DNA from: Lachnospiraceae bacterium
Lineage (GTDB): Bacteria > Bacillota > Clostridia > Lachnospirales > Lachnospiraceae
Assembly (NCBI GenBank): GCA_029054245.1
Contig: JAIDFQ010000072.1
Span: 38,372 to 102,371, forward strand
Direction of reading: 5' to 3'
Length of the DNA stretch: 64,000 nucleotides
Shown here: positions 1 through 8,135 of the stretch, piece by piece
How the letters are laid out: every line of letters begins with the position of its first letter
How positions within the stretch are numbered: position 1 is the first letter of the stretch
Notes under the pieces: generated by a model
Database searches by the model: none
Seen by the model: the letters and a program-made list of their open reading frames with translations, nothing else
What the model was told of the DNA's origin: nothing
Program-made: the position numbers and the translations under genes

Positions 1-867
1 TTCTAGGTTATAAGCCTGATTTAAAATAGCGTTTACCTTTTCATTAAAAATTTCTTTTGCCTGATCCAAATTCTGGGCTGTGCGGTTAAACTTAAGGTCA
101 ATTTCCACGCATTGCCCGTCTCTTCGGTATTTGCAGTTATAAACTGTCTCCATCCAGAAAAGCTCGGGGTGGTCATTGTAAACTGCAGCAAAAATATTTC
201 TAAGCTGCGATGCCTGAATCGGTTCCACCGGTGCAAATACTGAATTAAGTGCATTGGCATTTGCATAAATCTGCCGATAAAGATGGCGCCCCTTTTCATC
301 CAGCATTCCGTAATAAGGATAATAAACGGCATCAAAAATAAGACCGTCACCTGTTTCACCCACGCCGAGCTGACTTTCCAGTGTCTTTGCGGCATCATCT
401 TCAACCTGTTCTCTTTCATCCTGAACCCGCTGATAGCCGTTTCTGCCAGATACGTTCTCAGGTATCGTCATGTCAGTCTGCTGTGGCGAAACATATTCGG
501 GACTGACATTGGTCGTTAAACCTAATCCCGTTTCTTCTGCTTCTTCCGACCCCATGCCCCTTTCCTGCCCGGATGTATCTCCCTGTAGGAACAGATCTAT
601 CTGACCCGTCCCATCTGTCTGCTGATCATCGTCCATCTCATTAACGGTGTTATAAGACGTTTCCGTTTCCTGCTGTGTGCCCGGTTCCCTCTGCCCGGTA
701 TCATCGCTTACGCTTATCACCGTCACCGCGTCCCTAAATCTGTCCGGATACAAAAATCCTGCCAGTGCCTGCGTAACGTCTGGTCTGAACGCGCAAAGAA
801 GCACCAGACTTGTAAACAACACAAGCAATAATAGAAAAAAAGTGCCTATCTTCTTTAAGACCTTCAT
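1..867 (-). CDS. Partial gene: secreted or membrane-anchored transglutaminase-like protein, N-terminal part
   Basis: An open frame runs from an ATG at 867 off the left edge of the window, so only about 289 N-terminal residues are present. A good ribosome site (AGAAAGGCGGAGT) precedes the ATG. Residues 8-28 form one hydrophobic segment (signal peptide or anchor), followed by a long acidic Gln/Glu/Thr/Asp-rich linker (about 50-150) and then a globular part with HPELFWMETVYNCKY near residue 240. That pattern is familiar from clostridial proteins in which it precedes a transglutaminase/protease-like domain; the catalytic Cys-His-Asp part would lie outside the window, so the assignment is an inference. 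It begins 15 bp after recQ ends and is probably cotranscribed with it. Role unknown, probably at the cell surface. Confidence 0.6.
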   Translation of the reverse strand, partial: MKVLKKIGTFFLLLLVLFTSLVLLCAFRPDVTQALAGFLYPDRFRDAVTVISVSDDTGQREPGTQQETETSYNTVNEMDDDQQTDGTGQIDLFLQGDTSGQERGMGSEEAEETGLGLTTNVSPEYVSPQQTDMTIPENVSGRNGYQRVQDEREQVEDDAAKTLESQLGVGETGDGLIFDAVYYPYYGMLDEKGRHLYRQIYANANALNSVFAPVEPIQASQLRNIFAAVYNDHPELFWMETVYNCKYRRDGQCVEIDLKFNRTAQNLDQAKEIFNEKVNAILNQAYNLE

Positions 868-882
868 ACTCCGCCTTTCTCA

Positions 883-2742
883 TCACGTTTCCTGCAGGCA
901 TGCAAGAAATCTCTCTCCATACTTCTCGTACTTGTATTCACCAACCCCTGATATCGTAAGCATCTGCGCTCTGTTCTTCGGTCTTGCCATACACATATGG
1001 GTCAATGATTTATCCGAAAAAACAATATACGGAGGTACCTTTTCTTCTCTTGCAATCTCCATTCTTAGCGCCCTTAATTTTTCAAACAAAAGTTCTTCTT
1101 CCTGTGAAAACTCCCTGCCAGGCATGGAAAGTCCTTTCGCCCCCTTCTTTCCGCCAGCAGATGTCTTATCCGATTTTACCTTTGCCGGATGCTCCTGCTC
1201 CTTTGCCATCTTCATTAAAATGGTTTCCTGCCCGTTCAAAACTGCTGCCGACTTTTCCGAAAGTTTCACAATGGCATATTCATCATTGGTCAATGTCAAG
1301 TATCCTTTCATCTGAAGGTAATTCATAATCTGCCGCAGTTTATAGGCAGGAACCTGTTTCAGACTTCCGTAGAAGGAATTATTGTTCATCCGGTACCCTC
1401 TGATTTTTGCTGTATTTGCCCCGTGAACGGTATCAATGATGACGTTTACTCCATATCTTTGACGGCATTCCTCCACACATCCAAGCAATGCTTTTGCCAT
1501 TTGTGTTACTTCTACTGTCTCAAACTGACTTAAACAGTTAGAACAGTTCCCACAGTAATTGCTGCCATATTCTCCAAAATACCGCAGAATATAGTCCCTA
1601 AGGCACTCATTGGTAAAACAGTAAAAGGTCATCATGCGCAGCCTTTCCCTGTCCCTTTCCATGACGATCTGCCTTGTGACTTCATCAAGCTCCTGATTGT
1701 CCTGATTATGATCAATAAAAAATTGATTGGTAATCACATCCTGACCGCTGTACAAAAGAATGCACTCCGCCGGCTGACCATCCCTTCCTCCTCTTCCTGC
1801 CTCCTGATAATAGGATTCCAGATTTTTCGGCATGCCGTAGTGAAGTACAAAGCGCACATTTGACTTGTCAATTCCCATACCAAAGGCATTGGTCGCCACC
1901 ATCACCGGCTTTTTGTCATAAATAAAGTCTTCCTGATTCCTTTTACGCTCTGCATCCGCAAGCCCTGCATGATATTTCGTGACGACAAAACCGTCATCCA
2001 TAAGCTTCTCACAAACCTCTTCCACCATTTTTCTGGTAAGACAGTAGACAATCCCACTCTCATCCGGGTGACATTCCAGATAGTTTTTGATTGCACCATA
2101 TCTGTCCTTTGGCGACATCACACCGAAATACAGGTTCTTTCTGTCAAATCCAGTGGTGATAAGTGCAGGTTCCCGCAACATTAAAATATCTATGATATCT
2201 TCCTTCACTTCCTTTGTTGCAGTTGCCGTAAACGCTGCCACTACCGGTCTTGCCGAAAGAGTGTCTATAAACTCTGTTATCTTTAAATAGCTGGGTCTGA
2301 AATCCTGCCCCCACTGTGAAACGCAGTGGGCTTCATCCACTGCCACCATCGCAATACGTGTATGCATGGCAAAATCTAGAAATTCTTCCGTCAAAAGCCT
2401 TTCCGGCGCCACATAAATAATCGGATATCTGCCTTCCCTGGCATAAGAAAGCGCCTTTCTGTACTGTCCCGGCGTCAAGGAACTGTTTAGATATGCTGCA
2501 TGAATCCCCGCCTGATTCAGCCCCTCCACCTGATCCTTCATCAGGGAAATAAGCGGAGAAATGACAAGGGTGATGCCTTCCATCATAAGCGCCGGAATCT
2601 GATAACACAAAGACTTCCCTGCTCCAGTAGGCATAATCCCCAGCACATCCTTCCCCTCTAAAATGCTGTCAATCAGATATTCCTGCCCTTCCCGGAAGGA
2701 ATCATACCCAAAGTACTGTTTTAATAGCTTTTGTTTTTCCAA
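883..2742 (-). CDS. recQ: ATP-dependent DNA helicase RecQ
   Basis: A 619-residue 3'-5' DNA helicase of recombination and repair. Visible in order: the Q-motif region FGYDSFREGQ (11-20), Walker A MPTGAGKS (37-44), DEAH box VDEAHCVSQWGQDFRPSY (135-152), helicase C domain with the TNAFGMGIDK and QEAGRGGRDGQ motifs, the RecQ zinc-binding cysteines (CGNCSNC, near 395), the winged-helix RQC region, and a C-terminal HRDC domain (about 545-615). Length and order fit standard bacterial RecQ such as those of Bacillus and E. coli. The start follows a GAGAGGAAAAGAG ribosome site. The gene ends 15 bp before the transglutaminase-like gene. Family assignment is certain. Confidence 0.97.
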   Translation of the reverse strand: MEKQKLLKQYFGYDSFREGQEYLIDSILEGKDVLGIMPTGAGKSLCYQIPALMMEGITLVISPLISLMKDQVEGLNQAGIHAAYLNSSLTPGQYRKALSYAREGRYPIIYVAPERLLTEEFLDFAMHTRIAMVAVDEAHCVSQWGQDFRPSYLKITEFIDTLSARPVVAAFTATATKEVKEDIIDILMLREPALITTGFDRKNLYFGVMSPKDRYGAIKNYLECHPDESGIVYCLTRKMVEEVCEKLMDDGFVVTKYHAGLADAERKRNQEDFIYDKKPVMVATNAFGMGIDKSNVRFVLHYGMPKNLESYYQEAGRGGRDGQPAECILLYSGQDVITNQFFIDHNQDNQELDEVTRQIVMERDRERLRMMTFYCFTNECLRDYILRYFGEYGSNYCGNCSNCLSQFETVEVTQMAKALLGCVEECRQRYGVNVIIDTVHGANTAKIRGYRMNNNSFYGSLKQVPAYKLRQIMNYLQMKGYLTLTNDEYAIVKLSEKSAAVLNGQETILMKMAKEQEHPAKVKSDKTSAGGKKGAKGLSMPGREFSQEEELLFEKLRALRMEIAREEKVPPYIVFSDKSLTHMCMARPKNRAQMLTISGVGEYKYEKYGERFLACLQET

Positions 2743-2804
2743 TCTCTTTTCCTCTCACGGTCTCTTCGGTCTTATCATTATATGCCAGAAATGTTCTTTA
2801 GGCA

Positions 2805-2954
2805 ATGCAGGATTTTGAAAATCATACTGCCGATGCTGGTTATGAAAGCAAGGAGGGGCGCAGCTATTTGCGGGAGAAGGAGACTTGGGCGCCCAAACAA
2901 ATGATTAGTATGTCAAAAGTCGAAAAAGGGTCTATAAACAAAAGGGCTAAATGA
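2805..2954 (+). pseudogene. Scrap of an IS1182-like transposase
   Basis: A 49-codon plus-strand frame in the recQ/DUF2182 gap encodes FENHTADAGYESKEGRSYL. The core TADAGYESxEN-xxYL is a hallmark of the DDE transposase region of IS1182-family elements. No N- or C-terminal transposase part and no terminal repeats are visible, so it is a decayed fragment. Its 3' end overlaps the last codons of the DUF2182 gene by a few bases, placing it at the edge of the DUF1326-DUF2182 cluster. Family recognition rests on a short stretch and is moderate. Confidence 0.45.
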
Positions 2955-3780
2955 ATGCCATAACACCGCCTAATACAAGGAGCATAATACCTGCAGCCAA
3001 TAAAAGCCACCCTACAATTTTAGCCAATAATGTACCGAACTTAGCATTTTTTTCAAAAAACATAATCAGTGTAAATAAACCCATCCAAAATAAATTCATC
3101 ATCCCCAAAGGAAAAAGGACAATCATGAGCGCCCAGCAGCAACCAATGCACTCAATGCCATGCTTCATCCCCATAAGCAAGGCGCCCCAAGCCCCTGTCT
3201 TCCAATTATGCATTATGAATGATAATGGATGTTGGCATCCTTTCATACATGCATTTTTGAACGGACTTAATTGATAAATTCCAGCAAATAAAAAAACAAC
3301 CGCCACCCCCCAAAGAGTATGTACCCAACTGGTAAACCGATTCCCAATAAGAAGCATGATCCCTTCCCCTGCCAACCAGCATATTATGCCAAACAATACC
3401 CACAAAAGTATATAGCCACCAATAAATAAATAGCTGGAAGAATTACCAAAACCTTGCTTCCTGCGACGTTTACTGACTGTATCGAATGCGAAAATCATAG
3501 GCACTGCTGTAGGGAGCATCATGCCAATACACATAACCACCCACATAGGCACAAACATCGAAAAGGGTAACATAGCCGGTTTCCATGCTGTTTCTGTCAA
3601 ACGCCCGGCCATCTTTGCATCCATTTCCGGATCTATGGCCCCTGTCATATCCATTGACATGCCATCACTAGATACCGAAGCCCTTGCTGTATATATCCAT
3701 GACGCTATAGTAAGTATAATAATAATCGCAAAGACTACAGCCCGCTCTTTATCAAAATATTTTTTTCTTTTCTGATCCAT
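2947..3780 (-). CDS. DUF2182 predicted metal-binding integral membrane protein
   Basis: A 277-residue protein with about six to seven membrane segments. It shows the DUF2182 features: MWVVMCIGMMLPTAVPM (about residues 79-95), a His/Met-rich N-terminal loop after the first membrane segment (MSMDMTGAIDPEMDAKM), CMKGCQHPLSF near residue 180, and the central GMKHGIECIGCCWALM motif with clustered Cys and His near residue 205. The family is annotated as a predicted metal-binding membrane protein and has no settled function. It is the last gene of the cluster, starting 17 bp after the ABC ATPase stop, and in other bacteria DUF2182 genes are often found with DUF1326 genes, as here. A role in metal or thiol handling at the membrane is inference. 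Confidence 0.8.
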   Translation of the reverse strand: MDQKRKKYFDKERAVVFAIIIILTIASWIYTARASVSSDGMSMDMTGAIDPEMDAKMAGRLTETAWKPAMLPFSMFVPMWVVMCIGMMLPTAVPMIFAFDTVSKRRRKQGFGNSSSYLFIGGYILLWVLFGIICWLAGEGIMLLIGNRFTSWVHTLWGVAVVFLFAGIYQLSPFKNACMKGCQHPLSFIMHNWKTGAWGALLMGMKHGIECIGCCWALMIVLFPLGMMNLFWMGLFTLIMFFEKNAKFGTLLAKIVGWLLLAAGIMLLVLGGVMAFI

Positions 3781-3797
3781 GATACCCCCTCAATCTG

Positions 3798-4490
3798 TTA
3801 TCTCTTTTTATATATCTCAATTTCTTCTTCTGTCAGCACCCCACTGGACATTTTTAGTACACGCTTTCCGTACTTTATATTTTCAAGCTCATGAGTTGCC
3901 ATCAGAATTGCTGTTCTGTCAGAGCATATTTCAGCAAAAAGTTCCATAATACTGCCCGTTGTTTCCTCATCTATATCAGCTGTCGGCTCATCTGCAAGAA
4001 GCAATACCGGATCATTCATCAATGCCCTGGCTATCGCCACACGCTTCATTTCCCCACCAGAAAGTTCTGATGGGTATCTGTTTTCATAGCCTTTAAGCCC
4101 TACCCTTTCCAATAATTCTTTAGCCCGTTTTACCCCATCACCCTTACGCTTATACAGAAAGTATGGCAACCGCACATTATCAATTGCTGTTAAATTCCCC
4201 AATAAACTCGTACCTTGTGGAATATATCCTAATTTAAAATTTCTCAATAAAGCGATTTTTCTCTCATCACTCGCCCAGACATCATTTCCTTCTATTAAAA
4301 TAGTTCCAGCTGTAGGGCATAGCAAACCAGCAATCATATTCAATAAAGTGGACTTTCCACTGCCTGATCTTCCTATAATACTTATAAAATCATCTTTATA
4401 AATATCAAAACTTGCATCCTTTACAGCTGTACACAAAACCTTCCCTTTTTGTCTATATTGCCTCGTTACTTGCACGCATTGTAATAGCAT
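3798..4490 (-). CDS. ABC transporter ATP-binding protein, MacB/LolD type
   Basis: A 230-residue ATPase. Walker A IGRSGSGKST is at 39-48, the signature LSGGEMKRVAIARAL near 142, and Walker B LLLADEPTADIDEE near 163, followed by the H-loop MATHELE. The layout is that of the LolD/MacB/FtsE class that pairs with FtsX-like permeases. Its ATG overlaps the permease stop in a TAATG junction, so the two are translationally coupled and surely form one transporter. The class usually works as a mechanotransmitter or extruder of lipoproteins, peptides or other envelope cargo rather than as an importer. The cargo is unknown; the neighbouring Cys-rich proteins are the only hint. Confidence 0.93.
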   Translation of the reverse strand: MLLQCVQVTRQYRQKGKVLCTAVKDASFDIYKDDFISIIGRSGSGKSTLLNMIAGLLCPTAGTILIEGNDVWASDERKIALLRNFKLGYIPQGTSLLGNLTAIDNVRLPYFLYKRKGDGVKRAKELLERVGLKGYENRYPSELSGGEMKRVAIARALMNDPVLLLADEPTADIDEETTGSIMELFAEICSDRTAILMATHELENIKYGKRVLKMSSGVLTEEEIEIYKKR

Positions 4491-5695
4491 TATTCATTCT
4501 CCCTCAAAATAAAATATGTATCCGTTTTGCTCATGCGCATGGCTGAATAAAAGCAGGCAATAGGTCCCATACTGATTGAAATTACCACACTCACAAACAG
4601 ATTCTTTATTATTGACATGAAGTCTGGCATCAAATAGGGCAGCTCCATAGAAACGGATATCAATGTTTGAAATGGAAACAAAATCAAACCTGTAATAAAA
4701 ATCCCACAAATTGTACCCGCTGCCGCAATCATCAACGATTCACACATAATTATGCCAGTTAACCTCTTCCGGTCAGCGCCTAAAGCAGCCAATAGGGCAA
4801 ATTCCCTTTTACGCTCATTAAAAGTAATGGAAAAAACAAACAGCAAAACCAAAATAGCAGCAATCCACAAGAAAATAGCCACTACATAGGTAATTCCACT
4901 TGTTTTATTAAGCTTGTTTGAAATATTACTCATAAAATCATCCGATATCACTACTTCTACGTTTTCATAGCTTTTCGTAATCTGATCTACAATCTGATGT
5001 AAATCTGTATCATTTTTAATCTTCAAAAAAACAGCTGAAATCAGATCTTGTGAATCACCTGCCGGATGCACAGCCCGTTCGCCAGATAAATCAATCATAT
5101 GTTGTGCCGTATCTGCCGTCATAAAAATAGAGGAATCAAATCCCATTCCAGTCTTATCCAATTTGGCTGCCACCTTAAAGGGCTGCCCAAAAAATGTAAC
5201 TTCATCGCCTGGTTCCGCCAATACAAGATTCCCCACAACGACATCCCCAAACGAAAGCTCTCCCGTCATACTGTTCACCATCCAAGGCTTTATGATAAAA
5301 TCCGTTTCCGGATCATAACCGATGAGCTGAACAGGTTCTGTACAACATGCTGCGTCGAGCGACGCAATAAAAAGCTGATAAGATGCTTTTTCAACACCAT
5401 CCATCAATGCAAGTCGGCACACTATATTATCTTCCATATAGAATGTGCTTGGCTCACTGCGCAATAATGAATTTTCCAAATTTTGATCTGCGCCTTTCGG
5501 AATCACCATCAAGTCTGCCCCAAGTCGATCTGCCATATTATCTATTCCAGTTTTTAAACTAGTATTCAACATATTCCCACCAAAAATGACAAAAGCAAAA
5601 GCAGCAACAATCACAATAAGCCCGATCGCACGTACTGGTCTATGGACTATATTTAAAAAAGCTAACCTTGGAACATTCAAACGTTTTGCACCCAT
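4490..5695 (-). CDS. FtsX-like ABC transporter permease
   Basis: A 401-residue MacB/FtsX-type permease. One membrane segment lies at about 19-40, a large extracytoplasmic domain follows at about 45-265, and three C-terminal membrane segments lie near 270-295, 320-345 and 365-385, the standard topology of the family. The start follows an AAAAGGGAGGGGTG ribosome site and lies 1 bp from the end of the DUF4418 gene; the stop overlaps the ATPase start. The extracytoplasmic part has a CCTE pair near residue 116 rather than the usual Cys-free core. It forms the membrane part of the transporter with the downstream ATPase. Confidence 0.9.
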   Translation of the reverse strand: MGAKRLNVPRLAFLNIVHRPVRAIGLIVIVAAFAFVIFGGNMLNTSLKTGIDNMADRLGADLMVIPKGADQNLENSLLRSEPSTFYMEDNIVCRLALMDGVEKASYQLFIASLDAACCTEPVQLIGYDPETDFIIKPWMVNSMTGELSFGDVVVGNLVLAEPGDEVTFFGQPFKVAAKLDKTGMGFDSSIFMTADTAQHMIDLSGERAVHPAGDSQDLISAVFLKIKNDTDLHQIVDQITKSYENVEVVISDDFMSNISNKLNKTSGITYVVAIFLWIAAILVLLFVFSITFNERKREFALLAALGADRKRLTGIIMCESLMIAAAGTICGIFITGLILFPFQTLISVSMELPYLMPDFMSIIKNLFVSVVISISMGPIACFYSAMRMSKTDTYFILRENE

Positions 5696-5696
5696 A

Positions 5697-6122
5697 CTAC
5701 ACCCCTCCCTTTTTTCTTTTTATCCCCCAAAAAACCTCTACAGCACCAACTATCGTAATCAATGCACATAACAAAAGAACCGCTGGCTGTGTTCCCATGC
5801 GGCATGGCATCTTTGCATTTTTACATGTACCAATAACACCGATCGACACTATAACGGTCGCAAAAGAGTCCACGACTGACCAAATCCCTAATACCAATGC
5901 TGCATCTGCGCTATGGATAATGGCTAAGGAAAATCCGGTAAGTGCAGCCAATATACCTCCCATTGTAACAACAATCCCCATGTAATGGCATCCCATTGGT
6001 ACGAAATTTCCATTTGGTAATCCAACCATCGTATCACACACCGGCAAAATGAACTGCGGTACAAGTGCAAGGACCATACCAAGTACGGAAAGGATAATTC
6101 CTGCTGCCATTATTTTTTTCAT
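5697..6122 (-). CDS. DUF4418 family small membrane protein
   Basis: A 141-residue protein with about four membrane segments. It matches what I know of DUF4418: an early FILPVC segment, a loop with GCHYMG (near residue 44), and a further loop near 100 with CKNAKMPCRMGTQPA before the last membrane segment. The paired Cys/His/Met residues face the same side in a simple topology. It ends 1 bp before the FtsX-like permease starts, so it is part of the transporter operon. Genes of this family are commonly next to such ABC transporters. Function unknown; metal or redox sensing is a guess from the Cys/His/Met loops. Confidence 0.7.
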   Translation of the reverse strand: MKKIMAAGIILSVLGMVLALVPQFILPVCDTMVGLPNGNFVPMGCHYMGIVVTMGGILAALTGFSLAIIHSADAALVLGIWSVVDSFATVIVSIGVIGTCKNAKMPCRMGTQPAVLLLCALITIVGAVEVFWGIKRKKGGV

Positions 6123-6144
6123 AATCTATCATCTCCTATGAACT

Positions 6145-6217
6145 AACAAACGCTGCCGCGCTTCGCGAGTCAGCTTATTGCAACAAACGCTGCCGCGCTT
6201 CGCGAGTCAGCTTATTG
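6145..6217. repeat. Tandem pair of 36-bp hairpin-forming repeats
   Basis: Two identical 36-bp units, 6145-6180 and 6182-6217, repeat with a 37-bp period between the DUF1326 and DUF4418 genes. Each contains GCTGCCGCGCTTCGCGAGTC, which folds as a small stem (CGCG-CTT-CGCG closed by GCTG/CAGC). They lie within the presumed transcript, downstream of the DUF1326 stop. Confidence 0.85.
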
Positions 6218-6225
6218 TAACAGAA

Positions 6226-6259
6226 ACTGCTATGCCAAGCATAAGTTCAGCATAGCAGT
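6226..6259. terminator. 10-bp perfect hairpin after the DUF1326 gene
   Basis: ACTGCTATGC (6226-6235) pairs exactly with GCATAGCAGT (6250-6259) around a 14-nt loop. It lies 30 bp downstream of the DUF1326 stop on the minus strand but has no T-run on that side, so it may be a weak terminator, a processing site or an mRNA-stability element; a T-rich stretch follows only on the plus strand, where no gene ends. Confidence 0.4.
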
Positions 6260-6288
6260 CTCCATTTTCTTTTTATATGTTTCCCGTT

Positions 6289-6966
6289 CTATTTTTCATA
6301 CCGATCATATTTTATACCGATTGGGGAATCCGGAACCCACACATAACGCCCATAAAATGCATTACGTCCCGTATTGTTCATCACCTTCATATTGTCGTTG
6401 TACCTTACATCTGTGCCATAGGACTGTGTAACAACATACGCAATATCACTGGCATTTTCATAAACAATAGGCATATTATCATGCTGCCCTATTTTTGCCT
6501 TTATTTTAACTTTCATTATGCCCGGTATTTCCGCTTCCCTTCCATATATATCTGGACGTTCGTAGCTGATATCTACTAATTTAACCCCATAATTTTCCTC
6601 GGTGTGGTCTGCCATCCCAGCAGTCGGACCGCCTACTTGTCCTGTTACAATTTTTGTAAGCGCTGCCTGCTGCTTTGCTGTTTTTGCATCAATATAGTAA
6701 GCAGTTGTCCAATTTTTTAAACACATCTCCCGAGGAGTGGAAAACGCTACTACAAATTTACATCCATCTAATACCACATCTTCAAAATGCCCTTTATCAA
6801 TAATAAAGCTTAATATAACATCACAAGGAAGATAATCAGGTAATATTGTATTATGCGCTTGCGCACTGACAAGGCATGGGCAGCTTACATCACAACTACA
6901 GCTTTCTATATATTCACCATCCAATTTCCAATCCGGCCATTGTATATTCAACTTTTCTTCACTCAT
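6289..6966 (-). CDS. DUF1326 domain-containing protein
   Basis: A 225-residue soluble protein when read from the ATG at 6966, which has GGAGGAAAAA before it; the upstream in-frame ATG at 6978 overlaps that ribosome site. The N-terminus carries the family hallmark WKLDGEYIESCSCDVSCPCL, with the CSCxxxCPC cysteine cluster at about residues 25-31 and TPREMCLKNW near 85. DUF1326 is a family of unknown function whose genes often adjoin DUF2182 genes. It is the first gene of the DUF1326-DUF2182 set and starts 73 bp after the sugar-binding protein gene, so it could partly be read through from the sugar importer operon. No signal peptide is visible. Confidence 0.85.
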   Translation of the reverse strand: MSEEKLNIQWPDWKLDGEYIESCSCDVSCPCLVSAQAHNTILPDYLPCDVILSFIIDKGHFEDVVLDGCKFVVAFSTPREMCLKNWTTAYYIDAKTAKQQAALTKIVTGQVGGPTAGMADHTEENYGVKLVDISYERPDIYGREAEIPGIMKVKIKAKIGQHDNMPIVYENASDIAYVVTQSYGTDVRYNDNMKVMNNTGRNAFYGRYVWVPDSPIGIKYDRYEK

Positions 6967-7004
6967 TTTTTCCTCCATTCCGAAGCGTTTTACGCTGAGG
7001 AGGC

Positions 7005-7027
7005 GAGCGAAATGTCAGATTTCGCTC
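7005..7027. terminator. 9-bp perfect hairpin after the sugar-binding protein gene
   Basis: GAGCGAAAT (7005-7013) pairs perfectly with ATTTCGCTC (7019-7027) around 5 nt, 13 bp past the stop of the binding-protein gene on the minus strand. There is no T-run, so it is more likely an mRNA-stabilising or leaky hairpin that favours expression of the binding protein over the genes beyond. Confidence 0.35.
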
Positions 7028-7039
7028 TGCCATCCCTGT

Positions 7040-8065
7040 TTATTCAAAATAATCAGCCATGTTCTCTTTTGTAACTAATTCGAACGGAATCCATGTCTCA
7101 CCCCCTACATTTTCCCCATTCGCCAGCCCAAAAGCCACTTCCACTGCCTTGAATCCCTGTCCATAGCCATCCTGAAAAACATCTGCATACATTTTGCCGC
7201 TTTCAAGATACTCTTTCGATTCCGGTATCAAATCAATACCTGATACCAAAATTTTTCCTGATAGCCCTGCATTATCCAATGCATTGCAAGTTCCAATTGC
7301 CATCTCGTCATTTTGGCAAAATATTGCATCTAAACCTTCTTCACCATATTTCTGGATCCAATTCTCTGTCAATGTCATAGCCCCATCCCTAGTCCAGCTT
7401 CCAGTATCTTCTACCACTAACTCAACATCCGGATATTTTTCAGAAAGAAGCCTTTTCGTTGCTTCGCCACGAATTACTTCCGACGATTGGCCTGCAACAC
7501 CACTGATCATGCCGATTTTCCCTTTGCCGCCTAACGCCTCACACAAAGCTGACACCGCCAGTTCTGCTGACTGATTATCATTGGATCCCACAAATGCGTC
7601 CGGCTGCAAATCTCCACTAAAAGTATTGCAGACACCAACTACAGGAATATTTGCTGCATTGCATTTTTCAATAATTGGAACACATGCTTCTGCATCAGCC
7701 GCTGTCACAATTATTGCATCAACCTGCTGGCTAATCATACTTTCTGCCTGCGAAATCTGCTTTGCCGGATCCATATCAGAGTCATTCACAATAAGTTTAA
7801 TCCCCAACTCATCACATTTATCTTGGGTACCCTGAATAAGATCCAACATAAATGCCGTCCGCTCATTGCAAATAAGATAGCCAAAGGTCATTTCGTCTGC
7901 CATTTCCTCTACTTTTGTGTCCTCCTCGGCCGTCTCTGATGGCGCCTCCACGGTTTCCTGTGCTGTTGTTTCAGTCGAAACCGGTGTTTCTTCCGCTTGC
8001 TGTCCACAGCCAGCAAACATTGCTACTGCTGCCCCCAACACCATAGCTACTAATAATTTTTTCAT
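7040..8065 (-). CDS. Sugar ABC transporter substrate-binding lipoprotein (RbsB-like)
   Basis: A 341-residue periplasmic-binding-protein type I lipoprotein. A signal peptide ends at the lipobox AMFAGC with the modified Cys at 20; a Thr/Glu-rich linker runs to about 55; then a two-lobed RbsB-like domain with ICNERTAFMLDLIQG, VDAIIVTAADAEA, VVGVCNTFSGD and FCQNDEMAIG. The last motif is typical of ribose/galactose/inositol-type binding proteins. It is the third gene of an RbsA-RbsC-RbsB-like importer read from the divergent promoter near 10650. The exact sugar cannot be told from sequence; a pentose or polyol is most likely for the class. Confidence 0.9.
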   Translation of the reverse strand: MKKLLVAMVLGAAVAMFAGCGQQAEETPVSTETTAQETVEAPSETAEEDTKVEEMADEMTFGYLICNERTAFMLDLIQGTQDKCDELGIKLIVNDSDMDPAKQISQAESMISQQVDAIIVTAADAEACVPIIEKCNAANIPVVGVCNTFSGDLQPDAFVGSNDNQSAELAVSALCEALGGKGKIGMISGVAGQSSEVIRGEATKRLLSEKYPDVELVVEDTGSWTRDGAMTLTENWIQKYGEEGLDAIFCQNDEMAIGTCNALDNAGLSGKILVSGIDLIPESKEYLESGKMYADVFQDGYGQGFKAVEVAFGLANGENVGGETWIPFELVTKENMADYFE

Positions 8066-8135
8066 TTACTTTTCCTCCTATGTTTTTTATTTAAAACTAC
8101 AGAATAAATCATTCTGTAATCTTATAACGATACCA

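Noticed and set aside
677..1315. A 212-codon plus-strand frame
   Set aside because: It lies antisense to recQ and the transglutaminase-like gene, which have clear motifs and ribosome sites; its composition is not protein-like.
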